This document shows, in pieces, positions 16,309 through 25,136 of a DNA stretch of 42,071 nucleotides. The DNA is taken from contig JHXB01000018.1 in NCBI GenBank assembly GCA_000621905.1, forward strand, positions 1-42,071, in the 5' to 3' direction. Position 1 is the first letter of the stretch. Each line of letters begins with the position of its first letter. Source of the stretch: Lachnospiraceae bacterium NC2004. Lineage in GTDB: Bacteria; Bacillota; Clostridia; Lachnospirales; Lachnospiraceae. The translations under genes and the position numbers were made by a program. The notes under the pieces were generated by a model. It was not told the DNA's origin. It searched no databases and worked only from the letters and a program-made list of their open reading frames with translations.

Positions 16309-17361
16309 ATGGATAATGAATATATCAGTAGATTTGTAAATTCTAAAACAATAAGAAAGCATCTCAACCGAATTGGTTATCAATTTACAACACTGCAGTA
16401 TGCATATCTCATTTGGCAATGCAAAACAAAGACAATAGCCGAGAAGCATAAAGAATGGAATAAAATGATTAAGACAACCACGGATTGTTCTTATTCATCA
16501 AAAGCATTTCCGGACAATACAAGTTTACACAAACTCATCTCAGATTATATCGTTGCCGAGGACAAACTTATCAATCGACTTAAACAGTCGGAACCAAACA
16601 CATTTTACGACTGTGAGATCTATGAATATGACACCTGGGAATCTTACAACGGTTACTACAATACATATGGCAACTGCATATGCTGGGATTTTGCAACCGA
16701 AAACAATTACAAATTTAATATAACCAAGCATTATATCGACAACGCCGAATGCTATAGTTCATACATCAAAGCATTTTTCAATGAAAATGGAGAAATGACA
16801 GATATCTACTGTAGCGGACATGACGGTGCTGATGTATACAAGGACTTATCAGATTACGAATTAAGCTTAATCACAGAACTATTTGACGATATGTGGTTTG
16901 ATTTTCCTACACCATTTTATAAAGGTGCCATTGTATGTGATTGTTTTGTTCGAAAACCTTTTGTACTCACAGATACAAATCCATGGCAAACAGAAAGAGA
17001 AACACAAAACAGAAAAAAAGCAAAAGACATATCCTACAAATCAAATATGGACATGAATGCTACGGGATACTCGTTTGACAACATAACTAATACTCTTCAT
17101 TGGGATTGGTGTAACTATTACTACATGGATCTCGAATTCTATAATGTCAACAACCTTAAAGATGGAGAACGATTTCTAAAAGCATATAGCATGTATGAAA
17201 AAGATGCTATCGATATAGACACACTGCTTAACCTTTATCAGATCATCATCTCCGAAAAAATAGCGCAGACTAATTACTCTAAACTTGACTGCTTTATTGA
17301 TGAACCAACAAAAAGGATTCTCGGAATTGATAAATACAAAGGAGATGACAACTATGACTAA
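16309..17361 (+). CDS. Unknown Lachnospiraceae-type protein, tandem paralogue A
   Basis: 350 residues after AAAGGAGG. It begins with a conserved helical head (ISRFVNSKTIRKHLNRIGYQF) followed by the aromatic run YAYLIWQC, and has a later FDDMWFDFPTPFYKGAIVCD motif (near 200). It is about a third identical to the next gene. I have the impression of a family of similar hypothetical proteins in gut and rumen clostridia but know no function. The PF-x-KG-x-I/V motif also appears in the SLOG protein at 19157. No membrane segment or catalytic triad is visible. Confidence 0.75.
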   Translation: MDNEYISRFVNSKTIRKHLNRIGYQFTTLQYAYLIWQCKTKTIAEKHKEWNKMIKTTTDCSYSSKAFPDNTSLHKLISDYIVAEDKLINRLKQSEPNTFYDCEIYEYDTWESYNGYYNTYGNCICWDFATENNYKFNITKHYIDNAECYSSYIKAFFNENGEMTDIYCSGHDGADVYKDLSDYELSLITELFDDMWFDFPTPFYKGAIVCDCFVRKPFVLTDTNPWQTERETQNRKKAKDISYKSNMDMNATGYSFDNITNTLHWDWCNYYYMDLEFYNVNNLKDGERFLKAYSMYEKDAIDIDTLLNLYQIIISEKIAQTNYSKLDCFIDEPTKRILGIDKYKGDDNYD

Positions 17362-18352
17362 CCGTGAAATATGCCAATTTGTTAATTCAAAAGACATAAG
17401 AAAGCATTTGCTAGACATTGAGTACAAATTCTCGGCTTTAGAAGCAGCATGGCTTGTATATCAATGCTTCGCCTTAACATTAGAAGAAAGAATAAACGCC
17501 TGGGAAGATATTATCGCGACCATGCCTGATCAAAAGGCTGAATCACCGCATTTTGATAAACCTTACGAAAGCACGCATGCTGTACTAAAGGAATACATTG
17601 AAATCAGAAAAAGAACACTTGATATGATGCTAAAAGAAGATGTAAAAGCCTTCTATCATTACTCTATCTCTTACAAAACCAATTACGCCAATTATGAAGA
17701 TAACGTAGCGTATTCATCATACGAAAAATGTCTTCACGAGTTAAAAAAGGAATTAGCAGATTGTAGCGAAGATGAGATTCATTTCGGAAGAATCATACGA
17801 ACTGAAATTGACGGCACATACCCTATTACTGCTTATTACAATAGCAAAGGAATAATTAAAGATGTCGAGATACATCCCGACTATGGTGTCTTTAATTGGA
17901 ATATAACTGACTTTTTTGATGATTTGTGGTTTCATTTTCCGGTTCCTTTTAAGAAGGGCGATGTACTATATAATCCAATTTACCCTAACAAATTTGATTG
18001 CGCAGGTCCTGTAGTCATGACAGGTATCACACCTCTATACTACGAAGAAGATCACCGACGTCATGCTGATACTTCCGACATGATTGTATCAGGATACTTT
18101 CAATTCGAAGATGGCACGATATATCACGAGGTCACCTATAATTACATGAATTATGAATACTTTCCTGCAGAATCGCTTACCGGTAAAAAACGAATTCTTA
18201 AATCACTAAGCAGTTTTGAAAAAGGTGAAATATCCATAGATCTCTTTATCAAAGCGTATCATCTTATCATTTTAGAAGAAACTGTAAATGAACTTATGCC
18301 TAAAGGGTGGTACACCGATGAAGGGATGAAACTAGCCGGTCTATTAGAATAA
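17354..18352 (+). CDS. Unknown Lachnospiraceae-type protein, tandem paralogue B
   Basis: 332 residues; the ATG at 17354 overlaps the stop of paralogue A by 8 bp and has AAAGGAG upstream, so the two are translationally coupled. It shares QFVNSKDIRKHLLDIEYKF, AAWLVYQC and FDDLWFHFPVPFKKGDVLY with paralogue A. The central part (SSYEKCLHELKKE, then IDGTYPITAYYNSKGII) resembles a module in the two SLOG proteins across the terminator. Function unknown. Confidence 0.75.
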   Translation: MTNREICQFVNSKDIRKHLLDIEYKFSALEAAWLVYQCFALTLEERINAWEDIIATMPDQKAESPHFDKPYESTHAVLKEYIEIRKRTLDMMLKEDVKAFYHYSISYKTNYANYEDNVAYSSYEKCLHELKKELADCSEDEIHFGRIIRTEIDGTYPITAYYNSKGIIKDVEIHPDYGVFNWNITDFFDDLWFHFPVPFKKGDVLYNPIYPNKFDCAGPVVMTGITPLYYEEDHRRHADTSDMIVSGYFQFEDGTIYHEVTYNYMNYEYFPAESLTGKKRILKSLSSFEKGEISIDLFIKAYHLIILEETVNELMPKGWYTDEGMKLAGLLE

Positions 18353-18366
18353 TCACTTAAACTAAA

Positions 18367-18392
18367 AGTCCGGAGACTCATATCTCCGGACT
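18367..18392. terminator. Bidirectional terminator between convergent genes
   Basis: Perfect 10-bp stem AGTCCGGAGA / TCTCCGGACT with a 6-nt loop, between the plus-strand pair and the minus-strand phosphatase gene. An A-rich flank on the left makes it work best for the minus strand; it probably serves both directions. Confidence 0.7.
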
Positions 18393-18393
18393 C

Positions 18394-19143
18394 TTACATT
18401 GCTATAGGATACTCCGTCATATCCTCTAACCTTAATATAATAATTCCGTTATTCACATCAGGCGTTGGACCCATGGAGCAGCCACCATCAATATTGATAA
18501 CATTTTCATAATGGTAACTCTTAAGAGTATTCCAATCGACTTCATTATCTATCCAACGCCTTATTCGTTGTACCGGAACATGACCGACAATAAATGTGTA
18601 ATCATATTGAGGATATATATCCATAGCATGCGTCTCATAATCATCTCGCCATATTGATGACCACGTTATGTTCCACACATCTTTATAAGACAATTCAGAA
18701 TAGGTCTTGTTTTCACATGTTTCTTTATAATACGAATGCGTCAAGCAATATGGGTGCTCTCCGATTGCTAGTATTTTTAAAACATAGCTAGACTTCATCC
18801 AACTAAGCAAAGAAATACGCTCATCTTCAGAAAGTGTTTTGTAATTTTCAAATGTCACATCACCGCCATTAAAGGCTGACCATAACAACGAATCATGTCC
18901 ATTGCATAGAGGTTTACCGCTTTCATCTACAGAATTAAGCATCATAAACTCGTGATTTCCTAAAATCAAGTCCATATTATCATTTTCCATGATATACTGT
19001 AATATTTTTATACCATCCGGTCCCCTATCTATAGCATCACCCAAACACCATAAATAATCGTCATCAGAGAAATCAATTCTATTCAAACCTTCAATCAACA
19101 GATCATACTGTCCATGAACATCAGAGACAACATATGTCGCCAT
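18394..19143 (-). CDS. Calcineurin-like metallophosphatase, copy 2
   Basis: 249 residues; the ATG at 19143 follows AAGGAGG. Motifs: SDVHG (residues 6-10), GDAIDRG, GNHEF, LTHSYY and VGHVP, the PPP-family metal and catalytic set. It is only distantly similar to copy 1 at 9694. It is the last gene of the operon with the DnaA-like and SLOG proteins. The substrate may be a nucleotide or a phosphoprotein; a role in turning over a nucleotide signal sensed by the SLOG proteins is a reasonable guess. Confidence 0.87.
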   Translation of the reverse strand: MATYVVSDVHGQYDLLIEGLNRIDFSDDDYLWCLGDAIDRGPDGIKILQYIMENDNMDLILGNHEFMMLNSVDESGKPLCNGHDSLLWSAFNGGDVTFENYKTLSEDERISLLSWMKSSYVLKILAIGEHPYCLTHSYYKETCENKTYSELSYKDVWNITWSSIWRDDYETHAMDIYPQYDYTFIVGHVPVQRIRRWIDNEVDWNTLKSYHYENVINIDGGCSMGPTPDVNNGIIILRLEDMTEYPIAM

Positions 19144-19156
19144 ATTCCATTCCTCC

Positions 19157-20740
19157 TTATGCTTCACTGAACAAATCGTCTAACTCCTCTTTATTCATGT
19201 CATCACATCCCATTTCTGAATGTTTATTCCATATATTCGCAGCAACCTCTTCACTACCGTTAATCTTTTCTGCTAACTCTAAAAGAATTCTGTCTATATC
19301 TGATATTTCGTCTTCTTGAGCTTTCTTCAACCTATACAAAGGAGAAAGCATCGGCTCATATCTCTTCATACTCATATCATCAAAGAACATTCTATGCTTC
19401 AACGCCGTTATTCTCCACTTATCTGTTCCATAAACCCTAAACAGAATAGTAGGAAAGCAACAATCCCATTGATCTCTTCCCTCCAAAATCAACGCATAAA
19501 ACTCGGGACCAAAAGGTCTACAATCAACAAGTACAATATCTCCTGCCTTATACGGTGTCATCATATCAAGGTCAAGATCCCCAGCCGCAAATGTTCTATT
19601 CTCCGTCAAATATAGCTTATTACCGTCATCTGATTCTCGTGGAAGCTTTTTCTCAACCCAACAGATTTCACCATTATATACATAATAATCGTATCTTGGT
19701 TGATTCCATATATCATCAGTCAAATCCCACACTTCTATTCGATAGTATCCGTCACCCCACTCTTCATACTCATTTCTAATATATCTTAAGGCTGATTCAG
19801 GTGTAGAAAACGCTCCGCATCCGGAACTCTTTAACATTATATCATCAGTATCATACCACTCGTCAAATACATAGAGCATTTTATAGTTATCAATACTTGC
19901 ATTCCAAAACTCAGACATAGCATCCGCGCTTTGATAATATAATTCTCCCACTTTAGACCAAACATCGTCTTTCTGATAATTTAGTAATTTCCTGATATCT
20001 TTCTTAATCTCTTTGAAGTTCTTATCGTTAGCAACATTCTCACAGACAAGATTGTAAATATCATATTTGATGTTTCTGCACTTTATAATGCGATTTATTA
20101 AACGTTCCTTACTCTCCAATGAAATTGGCGCTCTACAGATAGCGTCTGCAAGCGCTAAAGGCGAAGCTACGCCTTTAGAAACCGAATAATCAATCATCTC
20201 TTTCGAAAAACAACACCCCTCCATAACCTCTCTAATCGTACTTTCACCAATTTTGCCTTCATCACCCACCATCTCACGCAAATCTTCTAAAGCATTGATT
20301 GTAATCCACTTATCATCGTTCACAAGATATACTCTACATTTCTTACCTTGAGTAGCAAGACAGATCATATTAATAAAAGTACCTTTACTCTCTCCATTCC
20401 AAAAAGCTATCCCCTCATCAGCATTCTCAGACATATGAAAGTCTTTCTCAACGCGCATAGTATAAGCATTTCTTGCTTTAACCTTGTACTCTCTAGTTTC
20501 CCATTTTCCTATGTTGTATCTTAGACTCTTTCTATTTCCCGATGAATATACAGTAACTTGCCTATATCCAGTACCATTCAAGTATTCCTGAGCCATTTTA
20601 TCCACACCAACACAGTCACCTATTACTATATCTGCCCCCTCTGATATAAGCTTATCAAGGCTAATATGTAACTCATTAAACAACACACTATCCTGATTAT
20701 CTCTATAAATATTCTTAGATCCACTAACAAATACCTTCAT
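19157..20740 (-). CDS. SLOG-domain protein with C-terminal beta modules
   Basis: 527 residues after AGAGGTG. The N-terminal SLOG (Rossmann-like nucleotide-binding) domain spans about 1-145: VFVSGSKN, GADIVIGDCVGVDKMAQEYL, AFWNGESKGTFINM and CRVYLV. SLOG domains bind or make nucleotide signals and often sit in stress or defence loci. The middle part has a module AFSTPESALRYI ... YYRIEVWDL ... YYVYNGEICWVE, and the end has YKAGDIVLVDCRPFGPEFYALI, a small beta domain also echoed in the tandem proteins at 16309-18352. Second of two SLOG genes in tandem. Confidence 0.8.
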   Translation of the reverse strand: MKVFVSGSKNIYRDNQDSVLFNELHISLDKLISEGADIVIGDCVGVDKMAQEYLNGTGYRQVTVYSSGNRKSLRYNIGKWETREYKVKARNAYTMRVEKDFHMSENADEGIAFWNGESKGTFINMICLATQGKKCRVYLVNDDKWITINALEDLREMVGDEGKIGESTIREVMEGCCFSKEMIDYSVSKGVASPLALADAICRAPISLESKERLINRIIKCRNIKYDIYNLVCENVANDKNFKEIKKDIRKLLNYQKDDVWSKVGELYYQSADAMSEFWNASIDNYKMLYVFDEWYDTDDIMLKSSGCGAFSTPESALRYIRNEYEEWGDGYYRIEVWDLTDDIWNQPRYDYYVYNGEICWVEKKLPRESDDGNKLYLTENRTFAAGDLDLDMMTPYKAGDIVLVDCRPFGPEFYALILEGRDQWDCCFPTILFRVYGTDKWRITALKHRMFFDDMSMKRYEPMLSPLYRLKKAQEDEISDIDRILLELAEKINGSEEVAANIWNKHSEMGCDDMNKEELDDLFSEA

Positions 20741-20742
20741 AC

Positions 20743-21948
20743 TTAATCACCTCTCAACGCCTTAACATTCATATAATTACTGTTTTTGTCGGTATAGGTT
20801 ATCGGTTCAAACGGATCAAACTCATCAATAAGCATAAAATTACACATCTCTTCAAACCAGCAAATCTCACCGTTCTTAACATAATAATTATACTCATGAT
20901 TATAATCAACCCATGGTTTTATTAAAGACTCCGCTGTCCAAAGCTCTACTCGACATGCAGGTACCGCCTTTGCAGCTTCTGCCCACTCCGCATAATACAA
21001 CGCAAGTTGTATATCAGTATACATCCCAATAGGAGTACAAGTAAAACAATACTTATCACTTCTATAAATTTCATGCAGATATAAAATACAATCTCGATTA
21101 ATACCATTAGCCATTTTAAGATACTTATTCGCTTCAACTATCTCGCTATATGCGTGTATAAACGAATCCTCTATCCTACCCATAATTTTACATCTTAGAC
21201 TTTCTGTACTCTTACTTCCTTCATCAATCCAACTGAAAGCCACTGATTTAATTGCATCATAAATATCATCCGCATCAGACAATACCTTAAGATACTTTTC
21301 TTTTACACTCAGCGATTGTTCTGCGTAACATATCTCTTTTTTTAACTCGGTCTTACTAAGAATTCGGTCATCATCTAAACCGACAGCATCACAAAACTCA
21401 TCAGGCAGCAAAGCAAGATTCTTCAGCTCTCTTATACTAAATCTTTCGTAATTATTAAAGCCTTCGTTTTTCACTGGATCAATAGTAACATATCCCCTTA
21501 ATTCATCTATCTCTGAAATAGATCTAATAGTTTCCTCATTTTCAAAGTAAACCTCACATCCCTTTCCGTTAACTAATAAAATAAGAATTTTAGTATATTG
21601 AATCACATCTACACCATCCCATATAAACAGAGCTTTATCTACTTCTCGCGCTGTATTACATTGAATAATAGGATCAAACGAATACCTCTTATTATTTAAA
21701 TAATACTTATACTTCCATTCCCCTTTATTGCACCTTGGCCACACCTCATACTCCGAATCATCCCGCAGAAAACGAACTTCTACATTCTTGTATTCTCTCT
21801 CCGCAATATATTCCTGAATTAACTCATCTCCTGAATCGCTATCACAAATAATAATATAGTCATTATCAGCCATAATACTATCAAGTTTAGCTTCTATTTC
21901 TTGATTCATAGATGTCAACTTATCTGAGCCACTAATATACCAAACCAT
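20743..21948 (-). CDS. Divergent SLOG-domain protein
   Basis: 401 residues; the ATG at 21948 follows AAAAGGAG. It is a diverged paralogue of the next gene: VWYISGSDKL replaces VFVSGSKN, DYIIICDSDSGDELIQEYI aligns with GADIVIGDCVGVDKM, and KALFIWDGVDV with IAFWNGESKG. The glycine-rich phosphate-binding stretch is weakened (SGSD kept, GVD lost), so ligand binding may differ. The C-terminal part repeats the module ending YYVKNGEICWFEE. It is the second gene of the unit led by the DnaA-like gene. Confidence 0.7.
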   Translation of the reverse strand: MVWYISGSDKLTSMNQEIEAKLDSIMADNDYIIICDSDSGDELIQEYIAEREYKNVEVRFLRDDSEYEVWPRCNKGEWKYKYYLNNKRYSFDPIIQCNTAREVDKALFIWDGVDVIQYTKILILLVNGKGCEVYFENEETIRSISEIDELRGYVTIDPVKNEGFNNYERFSIRELKNLALLPDEFCDAVGLDDDRILSKTELKKEICYAEQSLSVKEKYLKVLSDADDIYDAIKSVAFSWIDEGSKSTESLRCKIMGRIEDSFIHAYSEIVEANKYLKMANGINRDCILYLHEIYRSDKYCFTCTPIGMYTDIQLALYYAEWAEAAKAVPACRVELWTAESLIKPWVDYNHEYNYYVKNGEICWFEEMCNFMLIDEFDPFEPITYTDKNSNYMNVKALRGD

Positions 21949-21953
21949 ATGTA

Positions 21954-23654
21954 TCAACTCCTTTTCTCATCTGCTCTTACGCAAACTTGCACTTCTACAA
22001 CACCATTTACATAACCTTCTTCATTTTGAACACACGCAGTAATATGCCAGTCCAATTCATCCTCACCACAGCCATAACCTTCATCCACAACATGCATCTC
22101 TTCACGATCCATTGTCCCATGATATTTCTTTATAAAATCATCATATTCTTTCTGAGCTTTAAAAGTCATTTCATATTCGCCATTATCATTAATTAAATAT
22201 CTTGATTGATCTAACATGACAACAGCACGCATCACCTTGCAACTATCATTTTCATCATTTAGGCTATCTTTTATTCTTTCATATCCCTTAATATCAGATA
22301 TCGACATATCATATTCTTTTATGTCAATGCTTAATTCAGATTCTACATTTTCTGAAATGCCACAATCCTCTTGATCAGTCTTACATCTATGCACCTTCAC
22401 TCCACGTTCCCTATTAATTGTCTTGTCTGCCGCAGCTTTGATACCTTCCATAAACATGCCAAGTTTATTAACTATTTCTTCATTATGTTTATCTGATCTC
22501 TCAGAATCATCTTTTTCTCCATCTTTGTCCAACATATATTCCCAAAGCACTTCGTTATCCCCATTATAAGTACACTTGCATATAACATTTGAGAGCTTAT
22601 CCATCTCTGCAAAGACATTGTCCCCATTTATATCAACATAGTTGCTCCCAGAACCACTAATACTTATACCTCCATAGTCCTCCATACGTTCTTCAACCCA
22701 TACCATAATTGTCACTTTTCCGTCTTTGATTACGTCATCATCATACCTGTTAATAACTGATTTATTTAATCCACAAACAAATTGATAAGCTGCTTCAAAC
22801 TCCCATGGCCTACAGCCGTCAATTTGCAACGGCTCACATCCATCGATTTCCTTATTCTTTTCTCTCCACATTTTAGCATGCATCAAAGCAATATCATTTA
22901 ATAATCTTATATCTTTACGATAGACTTGGTCTTTAGACACACGCGGAATAATATACTCAACCATATCTTTAAATAGACTCTTAAAACTACTGTAATCAAA
23001 ATATCCCTTTTCAAGTTGTTCATACAAGCCATCCCAATAATAGATAAGCTCATCACGTTCTTCATCCAAACTATCTGCTGTAATACATTCCAAGCAAGGT
23101 TCGTCCTCTTGACTATATACGCCAGTCACTAATCTTTCATCATCTTCTTCAACATCCAATTTCTCAGACACTTCGCAAACATCACAACCATACTGCGAGA
23201 ACACATCCTTAAGATCTTTGTTACCTACAAGTACAATCTCAGCTCCCTTTGATGCAAATGTTAAAATAGCCTGTAAAGTTTCTCTGTTCTTTTCATCATC
23301 CTCCGATAACAATTCACAATCTTCTACAACAAGAACAATCCATCCGCATGTACCAGGAATGTTCTCTATAACCTCAATTAACGATGCATTTTCATCCGGC
23401 TTATTCATATATAGCCTATCGATTTCAAAAAAGTAATCTCTCATATTCTGACAAAAAATCTTAGCAGAGTATAATGAAAGATAAAGCTCACCCATTTCAT
23501 CCTCTTCATATAGGCTATACATATACTTTCTCACAGTTAAATCGGTCAATGCTCGATCATGACTGTTTATATACATAATATCAGCCTTATAATCTCCACG
23601 ATTATCAGACCACTCCTTCATTGTATCATACATATTTTTATCAATTTGAAACAT
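21954..23654 (-). CDS. Protein with a DnaA-like AAA+ domain lacking Walker A
   Basis: 566 residues after GAGGAGG. Residues 24-150 follow the DnaA AAA+ core: ADIMYIN where DnaA has PLFIYGG, an unrelated SHDRALTD where the P-loop GVGLGKTH should be, LYLSLYSAKIFCQNMRDYF where DnaA has VVYVSSEKFTNEFINSI, a Walker B-like IVLVVEDCELL (106-116, DnaA LLIDDIQFL) and a sensor 1-like AEIVLVGNKDLKDV (138-151, DnaA KQIVISSDRPPKEI). The match is moderate and needs a profile search. The rest of the protein is acidic and unrecognised, and there is no DnaA domain IV. It leads the SLOG/phosphatase operon, driven by operator-promoter C. Confidence 0.5.
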   Translation of the reverse strand: MFQIDKNMYDTMKEWSDNRGDYKADIMYINSHDRALTDLTVRKYMYSLYEEDEMGELYLSLYSAKIFCQNMRDYFFEIDRLYMNKPDENASLIEVIENIPGTCGWIVLVVEDCELLSEDDEKNRETLQAILTFASKGAEIVLVGNKDLKDVFSQYGCDVCEVSEKLDVEEDDERLVTGVYSQEDEPCLECITADSLDEERDELIYYWDGLYEQLEKGYFDYSSFKSLFKDMVEYIIPRVSKDQVYRKDIRLLNDIALMHAKMWREKNKEIDGCEPLQIDGCRPWEFEAAYQFVCGLNKSVINRYDDDVIKDGKVTIMVWVEERMEDYGGISISGSGSNYVDINGDNVFAEMDKLSNVICKCTYNGDNEVLWEYMLDKDGEKDDSERSDKHNEEIVNKLGMFMEGIKAAADKTINRERGVKVHRCKTDQEDCGISENVESELSIDIKEYDMSISDIKGYERIKDSLNDENDSCKVMRAVVMLDQSRYLINDNGEYEMTFKAQKEYDDFIKKYHGTMDREEMHVVDEGYGCGEDELDWHITACVQNEEGYVNGVVEVQVCVRADEKRS

Positions 23655-23695
23655 AAAGCATTCCTCCTCTCTATCTACCTCTTCCTTACAATACA

Positions 23696-23734
23696 AGTAT
23701 AAAAAATAGGATGTGCAAAAATGCGCACATCCCT
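23696..23734 (-). promoter_or_regulatory. Island operator-promoter C (DnaA-like/SLOG/phosphatase operon)
   Basis: Palindrome at 23709-23732 with plus-strand half-sites ATGTGCAA (23711-23718) and GCGCACAT (23723-23730), spacer 4 bp. On the minus strand TATACT (23696-23701) starts exactly 9 bp after the proximal half-site. No -35 hexamer is seen. The gene start is about 45 bp further on. Confidence 0.7.
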
Positions 23735-23768
23735 ATAAACATCTAATCCAATCAGATTAACATCAAAC

Positions 23769-24779
23769 TCAGTCATCTTCTTCACTATCCTTCAAATCAC
23801 GAATAGCTTCAGCGTCAGCTCTTGAAAGTACAAAATATACCCCTGTTACATCCCCATTCTTATTAGGATCAAGTGGCTTTGGAACAACAGTCTTTCCCTT
23901 GGTATATTTAAAATCAGGATCCAATCGGCTCACTGCTTCGTCAACAGAATTACCTTCCTTGTCATATATTTCCAAAACAACTGCTTCTGATGCCCTACAT
24001 GAGTCGATCGAATATCCCTTTCTCTCAGCATGCTCAGGTATCAACAACTTTACAATCTTACCATCTCTACACTTTTTCCATGCAATAAATGATCCTTCTT
24101 CCGGACAAAACGATGGCCTATAAAGTCCTTTTACTCCTTTGAGATTGGCAGGATTAAAGTCTACACCAAGAGCACTAACTCCTGTCATATCTGAATTGGC
24201 AAAATTAGTCCAATAGGTCCTATCTGCAGAATCTAAAAAAGCATCACAAAGCCACGTATTTTCAAAAACAGAATCATCAAAATCAGCACCAACAAAAAAA
24301 GCTCGTTCAAGATTAGAACCGGAAAAATCACAGTCGCAAATCTTAGAGTCAAAAAAACTTGCTTTCTTCAAATAAGCATTTTTTATACTACATTCCCACA
24401 TGCAAACTAAGCTAAATCTCGTAGATTCACCTTTACACTCATCAAGAACTGCACGAGTTAAATTAGCACTCATAAAAATGGTCCCATCAACAGTTGCTCC
24501 CTTAAGGTTGGCATTATGTAAATCAGCCTCCCATAAATTGGCATACGACAAATTAGCTCCTGCGAGATTTGAATTCATAAGATTGACTCCTCTCATATCA
24601 GCATATGAAAAATCTCTTCCGGACAAGTCCAACTCGCTAAGATCAATATCATGAAAATCCGCGCGTTCGCCCTCCTCGCTATTCTTAAGCCACTTAGCAT
24701 GTTCAGTCATGCGACGTTCAAATTCTGAATTATCAATCTTCTTACTTGCTAAAATATACATTCCCATAGATACCTGCAT
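23769..24779 (-). CDS. Pentapeptide-repeat protein with DUF5758 C-terminus
   Basis: 336 residues. After a 45-residue head, roughly residues 45-200 consist of A(D/N)LxX repeats (for example LSGRDFSYADMRGVNLMNSN) that form a right-handed quadrilateral beta-helix. The C-terminal 120 residues (FIAWKKCRDGKIVKLLIPEHA, then CRASEAVVLEIYDKEG and GVYFVLSRADAEA) match DUF5758. Pentapeptide proteins such as MfpA and Qnr mimic DNA and bind gyrase; whether this one does is not known. Monocistronic, from operator-promoter D. Confidence 0.85.
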   Translation of the reverse strand: MQVSMGMYILASKKIDNSEFERRMTEHAKWLKNSEEGERADFHDIDLSELDLSGRDFSYADMRGVNLMNSNLAGANLSYANLWEADLHNANLKGATVDGTIFMSANLTRAVLDECKGESTRFSLVCMWECSIKNAYLKKASFFDSKICDCDFSGSNLERAFFVGADFDDSVFENTWLCDAFLDSADRTYWTNFANSDMTGVSALGVDFNPANLKGVKGLYRPSFCPEEGSFIAWKKCRDGKIVKLLIPEHAERKGYSIDSCRASEAVVLEIYDKEGNSVDEAVSRLDPDFKYTKGKTVVPKPLDPNKNGDVTGVYFVLSRADAEAIRDLKDSEEDD

Positions 24780-24829
24780 ATTACCACCTTACCTTTCAAA
24801 TAAACATTGTATTTATCTTTTGTAAGTAT

Positions 24830-24866
24830 ATAGTACAGCATCACATGGACATAAATATGTACATCT
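24830..24866 (-). promoter_or_regulatory. Island operator-promoter D (pentapeptide gene)
   Basis: Half-sites ATGGACAT (24845-24852) and ATGTACAT (24857-24864, plus-strand reading) with the same 4-bp spacer; on the minus strand TACTAT (24830-24835) follows after 9 bp. A diverged but geometrically exact copy. It lies between the last tRNA gene and the pentapeptide gene. Confidence 0.55.
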
Positions 24867-24879
24867 CACCAACATACCA

Positions 24880-24951
24880 CAGCCCTCACCGGACTCGAAC
24901 CGATACCTCCGGTGTCAAAGACCGGCGTCCTAACCGTTAGACCAAAAGGCT
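24880..24951 (-). tRNA. tRNA-Gln(TTG)
   Basis: 72 nt. The minus strand folds as a cloverleaf: acceptor AGCCTTT/GAGGGCT with two G-U pairs, T8, D arm with GG in the loop, anticodon stem CCGGT/ACCGG with loop CTTTGAC (anticodon TTG), T arm with TTCGAGT, discriminator G. CCA is not encoded. Third in the tRNA run. Confidence 0.88.
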
Positions 24952-24957
24952 ATATAA

Positions 24958-25028
24958 CAGCCCCTAGTGGATTCGAACCACTACTCCCGGAGTCAGAGTC
25001 CGGTGCTCTACCTTTAAGCTAAGGAGCT
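24958..25028 (-). tRNA. tRNA-Gln(CTG)
   Basis: 71 nt. Acceptor AGCTCCT/AGGGGCT, anticodon stem CCGGA/TCCGG with loop CTCTGAC (anticodon CTG), perfect T stem AGTGG/CCACT, discriminator G, no encoded CCA. It is only 6 bp from the next tRNA and 3 bp from the previous one, so all three must be processed from one precursor. Confidence 0.9.
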
Positions 25029-25031
25029 ATA

Positions 25032-25104
25032 TGATCCCAACGGGACTCGAACCCGGTATCTCCGACGTGAAAGGCCGGCGTCCTGACCATTAGACTATGG
25101 GACC
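25032..25104 (-). tRNA. tRNA-Glu(TTC)
   Basis: 73 nt. Acceptor GGTCCCA/TGGGATC, D arm GTCTAATGGTCAGGAC, anticodon stem CCGGC/GTCGG with loop CTTTCAC (anticodon TTC), T arm with one mismatch at the outer pair, discriminator A, no encoded CCA. First of the run, 32 bp downstream of the HTH gene and its hairpin. Confidence 0.9.
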
Positions 25105-25108
25105 TTAC

Positions 25109-25131
25109 GAAGTCGATATGTTATCGACTTC
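25109..25131. repeat. Perfect palindrome between the HTH gene and the tRNA run
   Basis: 10-bp arms GAAGTCGATA/TATCGACTTC with a 3-nt loop. The T-run lies on the plus-strand side, so it is not a good minus-strand terminator. It could be an operator for the HTH protein or a processing hairpin ahead of tRNA-Glu. Confidence 0.6.
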
Positions 25132-25136
25132 ATTTT

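Noticed and set aside
24880-25104. The tRNA run as an attachment site or island border.
   Set aside because: It is in the middle of the island, no integrase gene is present in the window and I found no duplicated tRNA 3' end.
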